From Lentzea tibetensis (GTDB lineage: Bacteria; Actinomycetota; Actinomycetes; Mycobacteriales; Pseudonocardiaceae), in the NCBI RefSeq assembly GCF_007845675.1, contig NZ_VOBR01000005.1, positions 358,439 to 422,438 on the forward strand: a stretch of 64,000 nucleotides of DNA, in the 5' to 3' direction. Position 1 is the stretch's first letter. The number at the start of each line of letters is the position of its first letter. Positions 39,412 to 47,191 of this stretch are shown here, piece after piece. Below the pieces are notes generated by a model, which made no database searches, was not told where the DNA came from, and was given only the letters and a program-made list of their open reading frames with translations. The translations under genes were made by a program, and so were the position numbers.

Positions 39412-39798
39412 ATGAAGAAGTTCGCGATCGCGGCTGCTGTCGTCGGTGCGCTGGCGGCCGGCGGCGGGTGGCTCGCGCTGGGACAGTCGGAGGTCGTCGC
39501 GGCCACCGCGAAGACGGGCCGCGTGTCCGACCTGAGCATCAGCGCCGACGACAAGAACGCCATCACCGTCAAGGTCACCGGCGGTCCCGAAGGCGACCGC
39601 GAGGTGCAGGTCGCCGCTGGTCAGGTCACCAAGGTGCCGAGCACCGGCGGTGCGAAGTACACGCTCACCGCGACGACGGCGGACAGCACCGAGATCGGTG
39701 ACGTGACGGTGCCCGGCGGGACCGAGGAGGGCTGGGACTGCTTCGCGTCGGACGACTACGGCCCGCTGCAGTTCGGCTGCGTCATCGGCGTCGGCTGA
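39412..39798 (+). CDS. Small secreted or membrane-anchored protein, unknown family
   Basis: A 128-aa protein with an N-terminal signal/anchor sequence (KKFAIAAAVVGALAAGGGWL) and a mature part rich in Thr/Gly/Asp that appears beta-stranded (NAITVKVTGGPEGDREVQVA; KYTLTATTADSTEIGDVTV). Two cysteines near the end (WDCFASDD, FGCVIG) could form a disulfide. ATG 39412 follows GGGAGGAACC. It shares its operator with the following GntR/ABC operon, so it is probably part of the same stress or export response. No family recognised. Confidence 0.75.
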   Translation: MKKFAIAAAVVGALAAGGGWLALGQSEVVAATAKTGRVSDLSISADDKNAITVKVTGGPEGDREVQVAAGQVTKVPSTGGAKYTLTATTADSTEIGDVTVPGGTEEGWDCFASDDYGPLQFGCVIGVG

Positions 39799-39810
39799 TC
39801 TAGGCTGCCA

Positions 39811-39828
39811 CCACTAATGCCTTAGTGG
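39811..39828. promoter_or_regulatory. Operator CCACTAA-N4-TTAGTGG
   Basis: Second copy of the inverted repeat (7-bp arms, spacer TGCC), 14 bp before the GntR start codon, matching the inner part of the site at 39366-39389. It fits autorepression by the YtrA-type regulator. Confidence 0.7.
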
Positions 39829-39842
39829 AAGGGTGCGCCGGA

Positions 39843-40238
39843 GTGCTGGAGTTCCGGATCGACCGCCAGTCCGGCGTACCCACCTACCTCCAGATCGTCG
39901 ACCAGGTGAAGCAGGCGCTGCGGCTCGGCGTCCTGTCCCCCGGCGACCGGCTGCCGACCGCGAAGGACGTCGTGGCGGCGACCGCGATCAACCCGAACAC
40001 CGTGCTCAAGGCGTATCGCGAGCTCGAACGCGAAGGCCTCGTCGCGCCGCAGCCGGGCAGGGGCACGTTCGTCCGCAAGTCGCTCGCGAGTCCGGGTGCG
40101 GGCGAGAACTCGCCGCTGCGGACCGAGCTGACCAACTGGATGAACCGCGCCCGCCTCGCGGGCATGGACCGCGACGACGTGATCGCCTTGTTCACCGCGG
40201 TGCTCAACGAGAACCACCCCGTGAAGGACGCCGAATGA
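39843..40238 (+). CDS. YtrA-subfamily GntR regulator
   Basis: A 131-aa regulator with a full winged helix-turn-helix (QIVDQVKQALRLGVLSPGDR, LPTAKDVVAATAINPNTVLK, GTFVRKSL) and only a short helical tail, the hallmark of YtrA-type GntR proteins, which control ABC exporters. GTG 39843 was chosen because AAGGG lies nine bases upstream and the protein then starts MLEFRIDRQSG; GTG 39825 would overlap the operator. It overlaps the ATPase gene by four bases. Confidence 0.93.
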   Translation: MLEFRIDRQSGVPTYLQIVDQVKQALRLGVLSPGDRLPTAKDVVAATAINPNTVLKAYRELEREGLVAPQPGRGTFVRKSLASPGAGENSPLRTELTNWMNRARLAGMDRDDVIALFTAVLNENHPVKDAE

Positions 40239-41044
40239 TCGCACTGGCAGCCGACCGAGTCGGCAGGCGCTTCGGGCGCACGTGGGCGTTGCGCGACTGC
40301 TCGTTCGAGATCCCCGACGGCAGCGTCACCGCGCTGGTCGGCGTGAACGGCGCGGGCAAGAGCACGCTGCTCACGCTCGCGACCGGCCTGCTCGCCCCGA
40401 CCGAAGGCGCGGTCCGCGTGCTCGGCACGGCGCCCGGCAGCCGGGGCATTCACCCGCGGGTGTCGTTCCTGGCGCAGGACAAGCCGACCCACCGCGGGTT
40501 CACGGTCGCCGAGATGCTCCGGTTCGGCCGCGAGCTCAACCCGACGTGGGACGACGAGTACGCCCGGCGGCTCGTCGACGAGGCAGGCGTCGGGCTGGAC
40601 GCGAAGATCCGCACCCTGTCCGGCGGGCAACGCACCCGCGTCGCGCTGGCCGTCGCGCTCGGCAAGCGCCCCGAGCTGCTGCTGCTCGACGAGCCGATCG
40701 CGGACCTCGACCCGGTCGCCCGCGACGAGGTGCTGCGGATGCTCATGGCCGAGGTCGCGGACACCGGCACGACCGTCGTGCTCTCGTCGCACGCGCTGTC
40801 CGAGCTGGGCAACGTCTGCGACCACCTGCTGCTGCTCGGCTCCGGCCGGGTCCGGCTCGCGGGCGACGTCGACGAGCTGCTGCGAAGCCACCGCGTCCTG
40901 GTGCACGAACCGGCGGGCGCGCACCACGTCGTCGAGGCGCGCGGCTCGATCCGGCTGGTGCGCACCGAGGATCCGGCGGCGGGAACCGCGCCGAACCTAG
41001 AGGAGCTCGTGCTGGCCTACCTGCGGACGGAGGACGCGTCATGA
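40235..41044 (+). CDS. ABC transporter ATP-binding protein
   Basis: A 269-aa ATPase. It has Walker A (VGVNGAGKSTLL), the Q-loop (LAQDKPT), signature LSGGQRTR, Walker B (LLLLDEPIADLDP) and switch His (SSHALSEL), with a C-terminal extension of about 60 residues typical of drug/antibiotic-export ATPases. ATGA overlap with the GntR gene and with the permease gene indicates a single operon. Expected to power export, for example of an antimicrobial. Confidence 0.95.
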   Translation: MIALAADRVGRRFGRTWALRDCSFEIPDGSVTALVGVNGAGKSTLLTLATGLLAPTEGAVRVLGTAPGSRGIHPRVSFLAQDKPTHRGFTVAEMLRFGRELNPTWDDEYARRLVDEAGVGLDAKIRTLSGGQRTRVALAVALGKRPELLLLDEPIADLDPVARDEVLRMLMAEVADTGTTVVLSSHALSELGNVCDHLLLLGSGRVRLAGDVDELLRSHRVLVHEPAGAHHVVEARGSIRLVRTEDPAAGTAPNLEELVLAYLRTEDAS

Positions 41045-41784
41045 CCTGGCTCGCCTGGCGGCAGCAGCGCGCGACGGTCGTGACCATCGCGGCACTGCTG
41101 ATGCTCTGCGCCATCACCGTGCTGATCCTCGAGATCCGCACGAGCGGGCTGGTCGAAGCGACGCAGGGCGAGCCCGAGTTCTTCGCCGGCTACCGCGACG
41201 CTTTCGGGGCGGCGAACGGGCTGATCTTCGTGCTCCCCGTGCTGCTGGGCGCGTTCGTCGGCGCACCGCTCTTCGCGCGGGAACGCGAGCAGCGCACGCA
41301 CGTGCTCGCGCTGACCCAGTCGGTCAGCCGAACCCGGTGGCTCACCACGAAAACGGCGATGGCCGCCGGATCCGCGCTCGCCGCGACCGGGCTGTACCAG
41401 GCGCTCTACCTGTGGTGGGCGTTCTCGCTGCGCCCGCTGGAACCACGCGACTTCACCACCGACGCGCGCTCGTTCCTCGACGCCACCGGCCCGGTTCCGC
41501 TGGCGTGGACGTTGTTCGCGGTCGTGCTCGGCGCCGCGCTCGGCCTGCTGCTCGGCAACGCGCTGAGCGCGGTCGTGCTGACGTTCGGTGTGGTGCTCGG
41601 GCTGTCCTACGCGGACCGCGCGCTGTTGCGCGTGAACGTCGGCCACGACCCCGGCTGGGGCGGCGGCCGCTGGCAGACGCTCTGGCCGTCACCGTGGGTC
41701 GAGGCGGGAACGCTGGTGCTCGCAGCGGCCGCGATCATCGCGACCATGCTGTGGTGGCTGCGTTCCCGCCTCGTCACGGCGTAG
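41041..41784 (+). CDS. ABC transporter permease
   Basis: A 247-aa membrane protein with about six helices (VVTIAALLMLCAITVLILEI; FVLPVLLGAFVGAPLFARE; LAWTLFAVVLGAALGLLLG; LVLAAAAIIATMLWWL). The REREQRTHVLALTQSVSRTR segment resembles the cytoplasmic loop of ABC-2-type exporters. It overlaps the ATPase stop by four bases and completes the GntR/ABC module. The substrate is unknown. Confidence 0.9.
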   Translation: MTWLAWRQQRATVVTIAALLMLCAITVLILEIRTSGLVEATQGEPEFFAGYRDAFGAANGLIFVLPVLLGAFVGAPLFAREREQRTHVLALTQSVSRTRWLTTKTAMAAGSALAATGLYQALYLWWAFSLRPLEPRDFTTDARSFLDATGPVPLAWTLFAVVLGAALGLLLGNALSAVVLTFGVVLGLSYADRALLRVNVGHDPGWGGGRWQTLWPSPWVEAGTLVLAAAAIIATMLWWLRSRLVTA

Positions 41785-41791
41785 TCACGGC

Positions 41792-43519
41792 CTAGCAGGG
41801 ACCGTCGTCTCGCCAGACGCCCCACTGGCCGGTGGTGCCGGGCTCCTCGCCCTGCGTCCACCACTTCGCGGTCCACTTGTGCGCCTTGTGCTGCACGACG
41901 TTCCCGCCGACGTAGACCTTGGTGCGGTCCCACGTCGGCTGCGTGCACGGACCGGGCGGCGGGCCTCCGGTCTCCCACGGCACCTGCGTCGACTTGTAGT
42001 AGTTGATGCCCATCGTGGCCCAGCGCGGCGCCTGCGCGCCCAGCCGCAGCTTGAAGGACTCCCAGTTGTGCGTCGACCACGGCGACCAGCCGAGCTCGGC
42101 GTGCACGGACAACCTGGGGAACGCCATGAACTCCAGGTCGGCCGACGTCACGATGGTCTCCGTCCACAGTGGAGCCTCGACGCCGCGCACCGCGGACTCG
42201 GGCACGCCGCTGAGGTGCGTGCCGGGGTTCCAGTTGTACGCGTCCTGCACCTCGATGAAGCCGGCCCACGAGAGCCCGAGCGGCGTGCTGGAGTTGTACT
42301 TCATGTCCAGGTACGCCTTGTTGGCCGGTGACATCAGCACCTTGTTGCCGCGCTGCACCGCCGCCTGCACGGTCGCGTTGGACGTCGTGGTGCCCCAGTA
42401 CTGCGGGATCGCCGCGGTGTCCGTCGTGGTCTTCACGAACTCGTGCCAGCCGAGCACGGTCTTGCCGTACTTCTTCACGATCGGCAGCGCGCGGTTCATG
42501 AAAGCCTGGTAGTCCGCGTCGGACGTCGCGTTGGCCTCGTCACCGCCGAGGTGGAAGTACGGTCCGGGCGTGATCGCCGAGATCTCGCGCACCACGTCGT
42601 CGATGAACTTGTAGGTGATGTCCTTGCTGACGCACAACGACGAGTAGCCGACCTCGATGTCCGTGCGCAGTCCCGGCGCGACGCCGTTGCAGTTCAGCTC
42701 CGCGTAGGACGCCAGTGCCGCGTTGGTGTGGCCGGGCATGTCGACCTCGGGGATCACCGTGATGTGCCGGGCGGCCGCGTACGCGACGACCTCCTGGTAC
42801 TGCGCCTTGGTGTAGTAGCCACCGGCGCCGCCGCCGACCTGCGTGCTGCCGCCGTACGTGGCCAGGCGCGGCCAGCTGTCGATCGCGATCCGCCAGCCCT
42901 GGTCGTCGGTCAGGTGCCAGTGGAAGTAATTGATCTTGTACAGCGCCATCTGGTCGAGGTACTTCTTGATCGCGCTCACGGAGTGGAAGTGCCGTGCCAC
43001 GTCCAGCATCGCGCCCCGGTGGGTGAAGCGCGGGTGGTCGACAATCGTCGCACCCGGCACGGTCCACGGACCGGTCTGCACGGTGGCGCTCTCCACCTTG
43101 GCGGGCAACAGCTGGCGCAACGTCTGCACGCCGCCGAACAGCCCGGCCGCGGTGTTCGCGCGGAGCACGACGTTCCCCGCGTTGACGTCGAGCTGGTAGC
43201 CCTGCTGCCCCACCGACGACGGCGCACCGGACAGCAGCAGCGAGATGCCGTCGGACGGCGTGCCCGACGCGGCGCTGACCGGGAACGGGTAACCGGTCGA
43301 GCGGCGCAGCAGGTCGGCGAGGAACGTGCCGACGCCCTCCGCGCCGGCCGCCGTGTAGATCTTGGTCGAGGCGGTCAGGGTGTGCGTGACACCGGATTTC
43401 GCCTGCACCGAGACGGGTACGGGCACGAGGCTCTGCAACGGTTCCGCGGCCTGCGACTGGCCGGAGACTGCCGTTGCCGCGACCAGCGCGGCGACGACAG
43501 CCAGAACGCGTGCTCTCAC
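41792..43519 (-). CDS. Secreted beta-N-acetylhexosaminidase (GH20) with C-terminal chitin-binding domain
   Basis: A 575-aa secreted GH20 enzyme releasing terminal GlcNAc from chitin oligomers. It has a signal peptide (to about residue 24), a GH20b-type N-terminal domain, and a catalytic barrel with YFHWHLTDDQGWRI, EVDMPGHTNAA and the catalytic pair Asp327-Glu328 in FHLGGDEAN. Glycine/proline linker PPPGPC leads to a CBM5/12-like chitin-binding domain (CTQPTWDRTKVYVGGNVV, ending WRDDGPC). A DasR-type site lies 80-91 bp upstream of the start, fitting GlcNAc control. The start ATG 43519 is convergent at its tail with the ABC permease gene. Confidence 0.95.
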   Translation of the reverse strand: MRARVLAVVAALVAATAVSGQSQAAEPLQSLVPVPVSVQAKSGVTHTLTASTKIYTAAGAEGVGTFLADLLRRSTGYPFPVSAASGTPSDGISLLLSGAPSSVGQQGYQLDVNAGNVVLRANTAAGLFGGVQTLRQLLPAKVESATVQTGPWTVPGATIVDHPRFTHRGAMLDVARHFHSVSAIKKYLDQMALYKINYFHWHLTDDQGWRIAIDSWPRLATYGGSTQVGGGAGGYYTKAQYQEVVAYAAARHITVIPEVDMPGHTNAALASYAELNCNGVAPGLRTDIEVGYSSLCVSKDITYKFIDDVVREISAITPGPYFHLGGDEANATSDADYQAFMNRALPIVKKYGKTVLGWHEFVKTTTDTAAIPQYWGTTTSNATVQAAVQRGNKVLMSPANKAYLDMKYNSSTPLGLSWAGFIEVQDAYNWNPGTHLSGVPESAVRGVEAPLWTETIVTSADLEFMAFPRLSVHAELGWSPWSTHNWESFKLRLGAQAPRWATMGINYYKSTQVPWETGGPPPGPCTQPTWDRTKVYVGGNVVQHKAHKWTAKWWTQGEEPGTTGQWGVWRDDGPC

Positions 43520-43598
43520 GATGAGTCCTCCTCCACGAGCACGAGAAAGGGGCGGCGGCCCGTTGTCCAGCCTGAATGGGCGATTCGCCCGTTGTCAA

Positions 43599-43610
43599 TG
43601 GTCTGAACCA
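43599..43610. promoter_or_regulatory. DasR-responsive-element-like site TGGTCTGAACCA
   Basis: Matches 10 of 12 positions of the dre core TGGTCTAGACCA recognised by the GntR regulator DasR in Streptomyces. It lies 80 bp upstream of the GH20 gene, a classical member of the DasR regulon, and 71 bp before the cupredoxin start. Confidence 0.6.
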
Positions 43611-43680
43611 ATAAGACAGCATTGATCGGGACTGCCACGATGGGTGCGCGCCGCCGCTCCCGTCGATCAGAGGAGCCGCA

Positions 43681-44046
43681 ATGCGCATTCTCCTGCTAGC
43701 CGCCGCACTGCTGACCGCGCTGGCCGCACCCGTGCAGGCCGATCCGGTCAGGACGCACGTCGTCGATGTCGTCGGCCTGCAGTTCAAACCCGAGGTCCTG
43801 CACATCAAGCAGGGCGACAAAGTGAAATGGGTGTTCAAGGGCCCCGGCGTGCACAGCGTGCGCAAGGGCCTCGACCCGTCCAAGCCGTGCAAGTCGATGA
43901 ACGAGCCCAACAGCGGGCCGAAGCGGCCCGGCCAGACCTTCACGTACAAGTTCACGCGGCCGATCGACTACGTCTACCACTCCGACGTCGACGGCGACTG
44001 CTACAAGGGCATGATGGGCAAGATCATCATCGATGGCGAGGGGTGA
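43681..44046 (+). CDS. Secreted cupredoxin-like copper protein
   Basis: A 121-aa secreted protein: signal peptide to about residue 20 (ending VQA), then a plastocyanin-like beta-sandwich (VVDVVGLQFKPEVLHIKQGD, KVKWVFKGPGVHSVRKG). Potential copper ligands are the His in GVHSV and the C-terminal cluster YHSDVDGDCYKGMMG (His, Cys, Met), which follows the cupredoxin order. It probably binds copper outside the cell. ATG 43681 has GAGGAG upstream. It is divergent from the GH20 gene. Confidence 0.82.
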   Translation: MRILLLAAALLTALAAPVQADPVRTHVVDVVGLQFKPEVLHIKQGDKVKWVFKGPGVHSVRKGLDPSKPCKSMNEPNSGPKRPGQTFTYKFTRPIDYVYHSDVDGDCYKGMMGKIIIDGEG

Positions 44047-44047
44047 T

Positions 44048-44539
44048 CAGCGCCGCAGCGTGAACCAGTCGGCGACCACGTCCGCGAGCGTGTGGACGAG
44101 GTACTGCTCGCCAGGGGTCGGCTCCCACGGCTGGTCGAAGTGCGTGGACAGCACCCCGATCAGCTGACCGCTCGAGTTGACCAGCGGGGGTCGACTGCAC
44201 GGACAGCGCCCCGGCGTCCAGCATGATCCGCTTCGCCCTCAGGTCGAAGATCGGACTGCGCTGGACGTCGGGGACGACCACGACCCGGTTGCGCGCCATC
44301 GCCTCACCGCACGCGGAGCCGTCGTCCGCGACGAGCTCGAAGAAGTCGAGGAACGGCCGGGAGAATCCGTGCTGCGCGGCGATCCGCAGCCCGCCGAGCC
44401 CGCGGTCGAACAGCTGGAGGTTGCCGCGGTCCGCACCGTTGATCTTGCGCGCGATCTCGACCACGACGCTGAGCACGTCGTGCTCTTCCCAGTGCTCGGT
44501 CAGCAGCGAGAACATCGAGCTGTTCGTGCGGTAGTCCAT
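44048..44539 (-). pseudogene. GAF-domain protein gene with apparent frameshift
   Basis: The N-terminal 100 residues are a clean GAF domain (VVVEIARKINGADRGNLQLF, ACGEAMARNRVVVVPDVQRS). After LDAGALSVQSTP the annotated frame turns into Arg/Ala-rich nonsense. The other frame continues sensibly as LVNSSGQLIGVLSTHFDQ, then PWEPTPGEQYLVHTLADVV and a stop at 44048. The switch falls at a five-base G run on the plus strand (44186-44190). One extra base there explains it, either a real frameshift mutation or an assembly/sequencing error. Restored, the protein would be about 163 aa: a single GAF sensor domain, likely cytoplasmic, ligand unknown. Confidence 0.75.
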
Positions 44540-44605
44540 GACGACCCCCTCGCGTGAGGCAGCGACTCAGCGTAGGCACGCCATCAGACGAAATGCCAGT
44601 CCACG

Positions 44606-45511
44606 TCACACAGCCGTGAGCTGCGGCATCGCCCGCCACGCGGCTAGCGGCTGCTGGAGGCCGTCGGCGAGCATCGGCAGCTGCGGCACGAGCGCGAGGC
44701 ACGACACGACCTGCAACATCCGGGCGACGTCGAGCACGCGCAGGACCCGCTCGTCCAGCGGCCGCAGCCCGAGCTCGACCGCCGCCGCGTCGTACACCGC
44801 GCCGAGGTCGGGCCCGACCAGCGTCAGGTCCCACTCGACGGGGCCGAGCGTGGCGTCCTCGAAGTCCGAGAAGCGCTCGCCGATGAGGTTGAACGGCGGT
44901 GAGTCGCCGTGGATCGGCTGCACGGTGACCTCCGGAAATGCAGCCGTGAAGGCATCGTGCGAGGTCAGGACGGGTGCGACGACCTCCCACTCGGCGCGGG
45001 CGCGGGCCAGGTCCTCGGCGCCGATCAGCTCGGGCTGCTTCTCCAGCAGGCCGAGGCTGTCCGGGATGTAGCCACCGAGCGGTGACAGGAACGGCAGCGA
45101 GCCGGGGTAGTCGCGCAGCGCGGCGTGCAGCGACGGCGTCAGACCGACGTTCTTGACGTAGTCCGGCTCGCCTTCCGGCACGTCGACCAGCTGCCACAGC
45201 GTCATCGAGAAACCGTCGAGCTGCACCGGCTCGCCGTGCGCGGGTGGGACGACGGGGTGGCCGTTCGACGCGAGCCAGCTGACGACGGCGAGCTCGTCGG
45301 ACTGCCTGACGGCCTGCGCCGCGAGATCCGACTGGAGTGAGCTCGGCAGCACGACCGGCACGCGCACCACGACCGGTTCCGGCGCCAGGTGCACGACGAC
45401 CGAGAAGACGTCGTGCAGCACCTTCGGCTCGGTGGACGTGACGCCGATGGTGCGCCCGGCGGCGACCGCGGCGGCGACGGCGCGGTCGGTGCGGGTGGAG
45501 AGATCTGACAT
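44606..45511 (-). CDS. APH-type phosphotransferase family protein
   Basis: A 301-aa kinase-like phosphotransferase. The N-lobe beta-strands (VVRVPVV) are followed by YIPDSLGLLEKQ; the catalytic-loop motif is HGDSPPFNLI, with Asp and Asn in the expected places, and the metal motif is SDFEDATLGPVEWDL. It is full length, unlike the relative at 2005-2730. Substrate unknown; the family includes aminoglycoside, choline and homoserine kinases. ATG 45511 is divergent from the DUF6461-like gene with a 51-bp gap. Confidence 0.85.
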   Translation of the reverse strand: MSDLSTRTDRAVAAAVAAGRTIGVTSTEPKVLHDVFSVVVHLAPEPVVVRVPVVLPSSLQSDLAAQAVRQSDELAVVSWLASNGHPVVPPAHGEPVQLDGFSMTLWQLVDVPEGEPDYVKNVGLTPSLHAALRDYPGSLPFLSPLGGYIPDSLGLLEKQPELIGAEDLARARAEWEVVAPVLTSHDAFTAAFPEVTVQPIHGDSPPFNLIGERFSDFEDATLGPVEWDLTLVGPDLGAVYDAAAVELGLRPLDERVLRVLDVARMLQVVSCLALVPQLPMLADGLQQPLAAWRAMPQLTAV

Positions 45512-45562
45512 GTGACCGATCGTTGCATGCGCCTGCAAAGGTTTTTGCGGCACGATGCGATC

Positions 45563-47191
45563 ATGGGGACCTTCGAGGGGGACGTCGCGGCGGCCGCGGC
45601 TCAGATCGTGGAGCTGATCCCGAGCACGCCGGCGGCGGCGCTGGGGCGTTTCGAACCGCGCTGGGTGCACGCAACGGACTCACGGGTCCGGCGGGGGCTG
45701 CACGCGCTGGACCGCATGGTGGTGGAGCGGCTGCTGGGTGCGCTGGAGCTGGCCGTCGACCGGCTCGCGCTGCGCGCACCCGCCGAGCTCGTCGCACGGG
45801 TCGGTCCGGCGCCGACCGGGACGTTCAGCGTCATCGGGCAGGACAGCGAGGCCAAGGACGGCCTGTCGTTCGTCGAGCTGCTGCACCCCGGCGCGGCCGA
45901 TCTCGTGCTCGAGCTCGTCGAGTCGTTGCGGGACAAGGCTTTTGTCGCGGACGCGGCAGGCGACGAGGAGTCGATCTCAGCCCGGCACGGCGCCGCGCAC
46001 CTGGCGCTCGCGGTGGCCGTGTCGGCGGCCGTGCTGCGCGCGGTGGGCAAGCCGAAGGCCGCCGCGATCATCGGCGTCGCGCTCGGCGTCACCGCGGCCG
46101 TGCTCCCGGACTCCCCCAAGCCGCCCGCGCACGCGGCGGCGGCACTCGACAAGCGGCGCGCCGAGTACGGGTACGGCGCCACGTCCGAGAACGCGGTCGT
46201 GACCGGCCACCGGTTCGCGCTGGCCGACGGCGAGTTACCCGAGCACGTCGACTTCTCCGGCAACGGACTCGTCGCCGCGGTGCCCGGTGGCGTGGTGGTC
46301 AGGACGGGCATGGCGGACGGTGCGGCGCCGGTGTTCTTCCGGGTGTCGCAACAACCTCCGGCCGAGGTCGACCTGCGCGGCTGGGACGAGGTGGTCGAGC
46401 TGAGCTGGACCGCCGCCTCGGGTGGCGCGACGTTGTCCGGGACGCGGAAGTCGATGTGGAACAGGCAGAACGAGACACCGCCGTGGCCGGGTGACTACCG
46501 GGCGCTGGTGTCCGCGTCCGGCCGCGACGGCGACTTCCGCGAGCACTACGACGTGGTGGTGTGGCAGGCGCCGCTCGCGCCGGAGGTCGTGCACAAGAGG
46601 TCGGACCGGCTCGGGCACCGGCTGCGCGGCGAGCCGGAACCACCCGTGGTCGTCGCACCGGAGGCCAGGTACCGGTGGATCGCGGAGCGGTTCGGTGTGG
46701 CCGCGACCGTCACGTTCGTCGTCGGGGCACCGTTCACGCACGTCATCCGGGCGTTCGGCGCGAACCTCGGCGAGGGCGAGCCGTTGTCGGACCACCACGA
46801 GCTGTGGTTCGCGGCGACCGGACTCCCCAGCGGCCTGGTGGTCGTCGTCGAGGAGAACCACTACCGGGGCGCGCAGCCGGAGACGCTGAAGGAGCTGTCG
46901 CGCTACGGCCGGGCGGCGAGCATGTTCTGGAATGTCAACGCGGTGACCCGGTTGTCGTTCGCGCGCAAGGGAAAGGTCCTCGCCTCCGCGAAACCCGGCT
47001 ACGACGCCGACGACGACTGGGACCCGTTCCGGGGCAGCGCCGCCGAGGTGCGCGCGGCGCTGAACGGCATCGACTTCCACGACTGGCGGGAGCTGTACGC
47101 GAAGGGCGTGACGGCCGCGCTGCGGTTCGTCGGCGGGGAGCTCGTCCCCGCCGACCTCGACCGCCTCACCGTCTACCCGATCGCCGAGTAG
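45563..47191 (+). CDS. Hypothetical protein with DUF6461-like C-terminal domain
   Basis: A 542-aa protein, probably cytoplasmic. The N-terminal about 190 residues contain a hydrophobic Ala-rich helix pair (AAIIGVALGVTAAVLP), and the middle about 180 residues look beta-rich (VFFRVSQQPPAEVDLRGWDE). The C-terminal about 160 residues fit the DUF6461 pattern: RWIAERFGVAATVTFVVGAP, RAFGANLGEGEP, then the acidic VVVVEENHYRGAQPETL and SMFWNVNAVTRLSFARKGKV. DUF6461 has no known function. The 3' end overlaps the convergent monooxygenase gene by 19 bp. ATG 45563 is preceded by no strong ribosome-binding site. Confidence 0.65.
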   Translation: MGTFEGDVAAAAAQIVELIPSTPAAALGRFEPRWVHATDSRVRRGLHALDRMVVERLLGALELAVDRLALRAPAELVARVGPAPTGTFSVIGQDSEAKDGLSFVELLHPGAADLVLELVESLRDKAFVADAAGDEESISARHGAAHLALAVAVSAAVLRAVGKPKAAAIIGVALGVTAAVLPDSPKPPAHAAAALDKRRAEYGYGATSENAVVTGHRFALADGELPEHVDFSGNGLVAAVPGGVVVRTGMADGAAPVFFRVSQQPPAEVDLRGWDEVVELSWTAASGGATLSGTRKSMWNRQNETPPWPGDYRALVSASGRDGDFREHYDVVVWQAPLAPEVVHKRSDRLGHRLRGEPEPPVVVAPEARYRWIAERFGVAATVTFVVGAPFTHVIRAFGANLGEGEPLSDHHELWFAATGLPSGLVVVVEENHYRGAQPETLKELSRYGRAASMFWNVNAVTRLSFARKGKVLASAKPGYDADDDWDPFRGSAAEVRAALNGIDFHDWRELYAKGVTAALRFVGGELVPADLDRLTVYPIAE

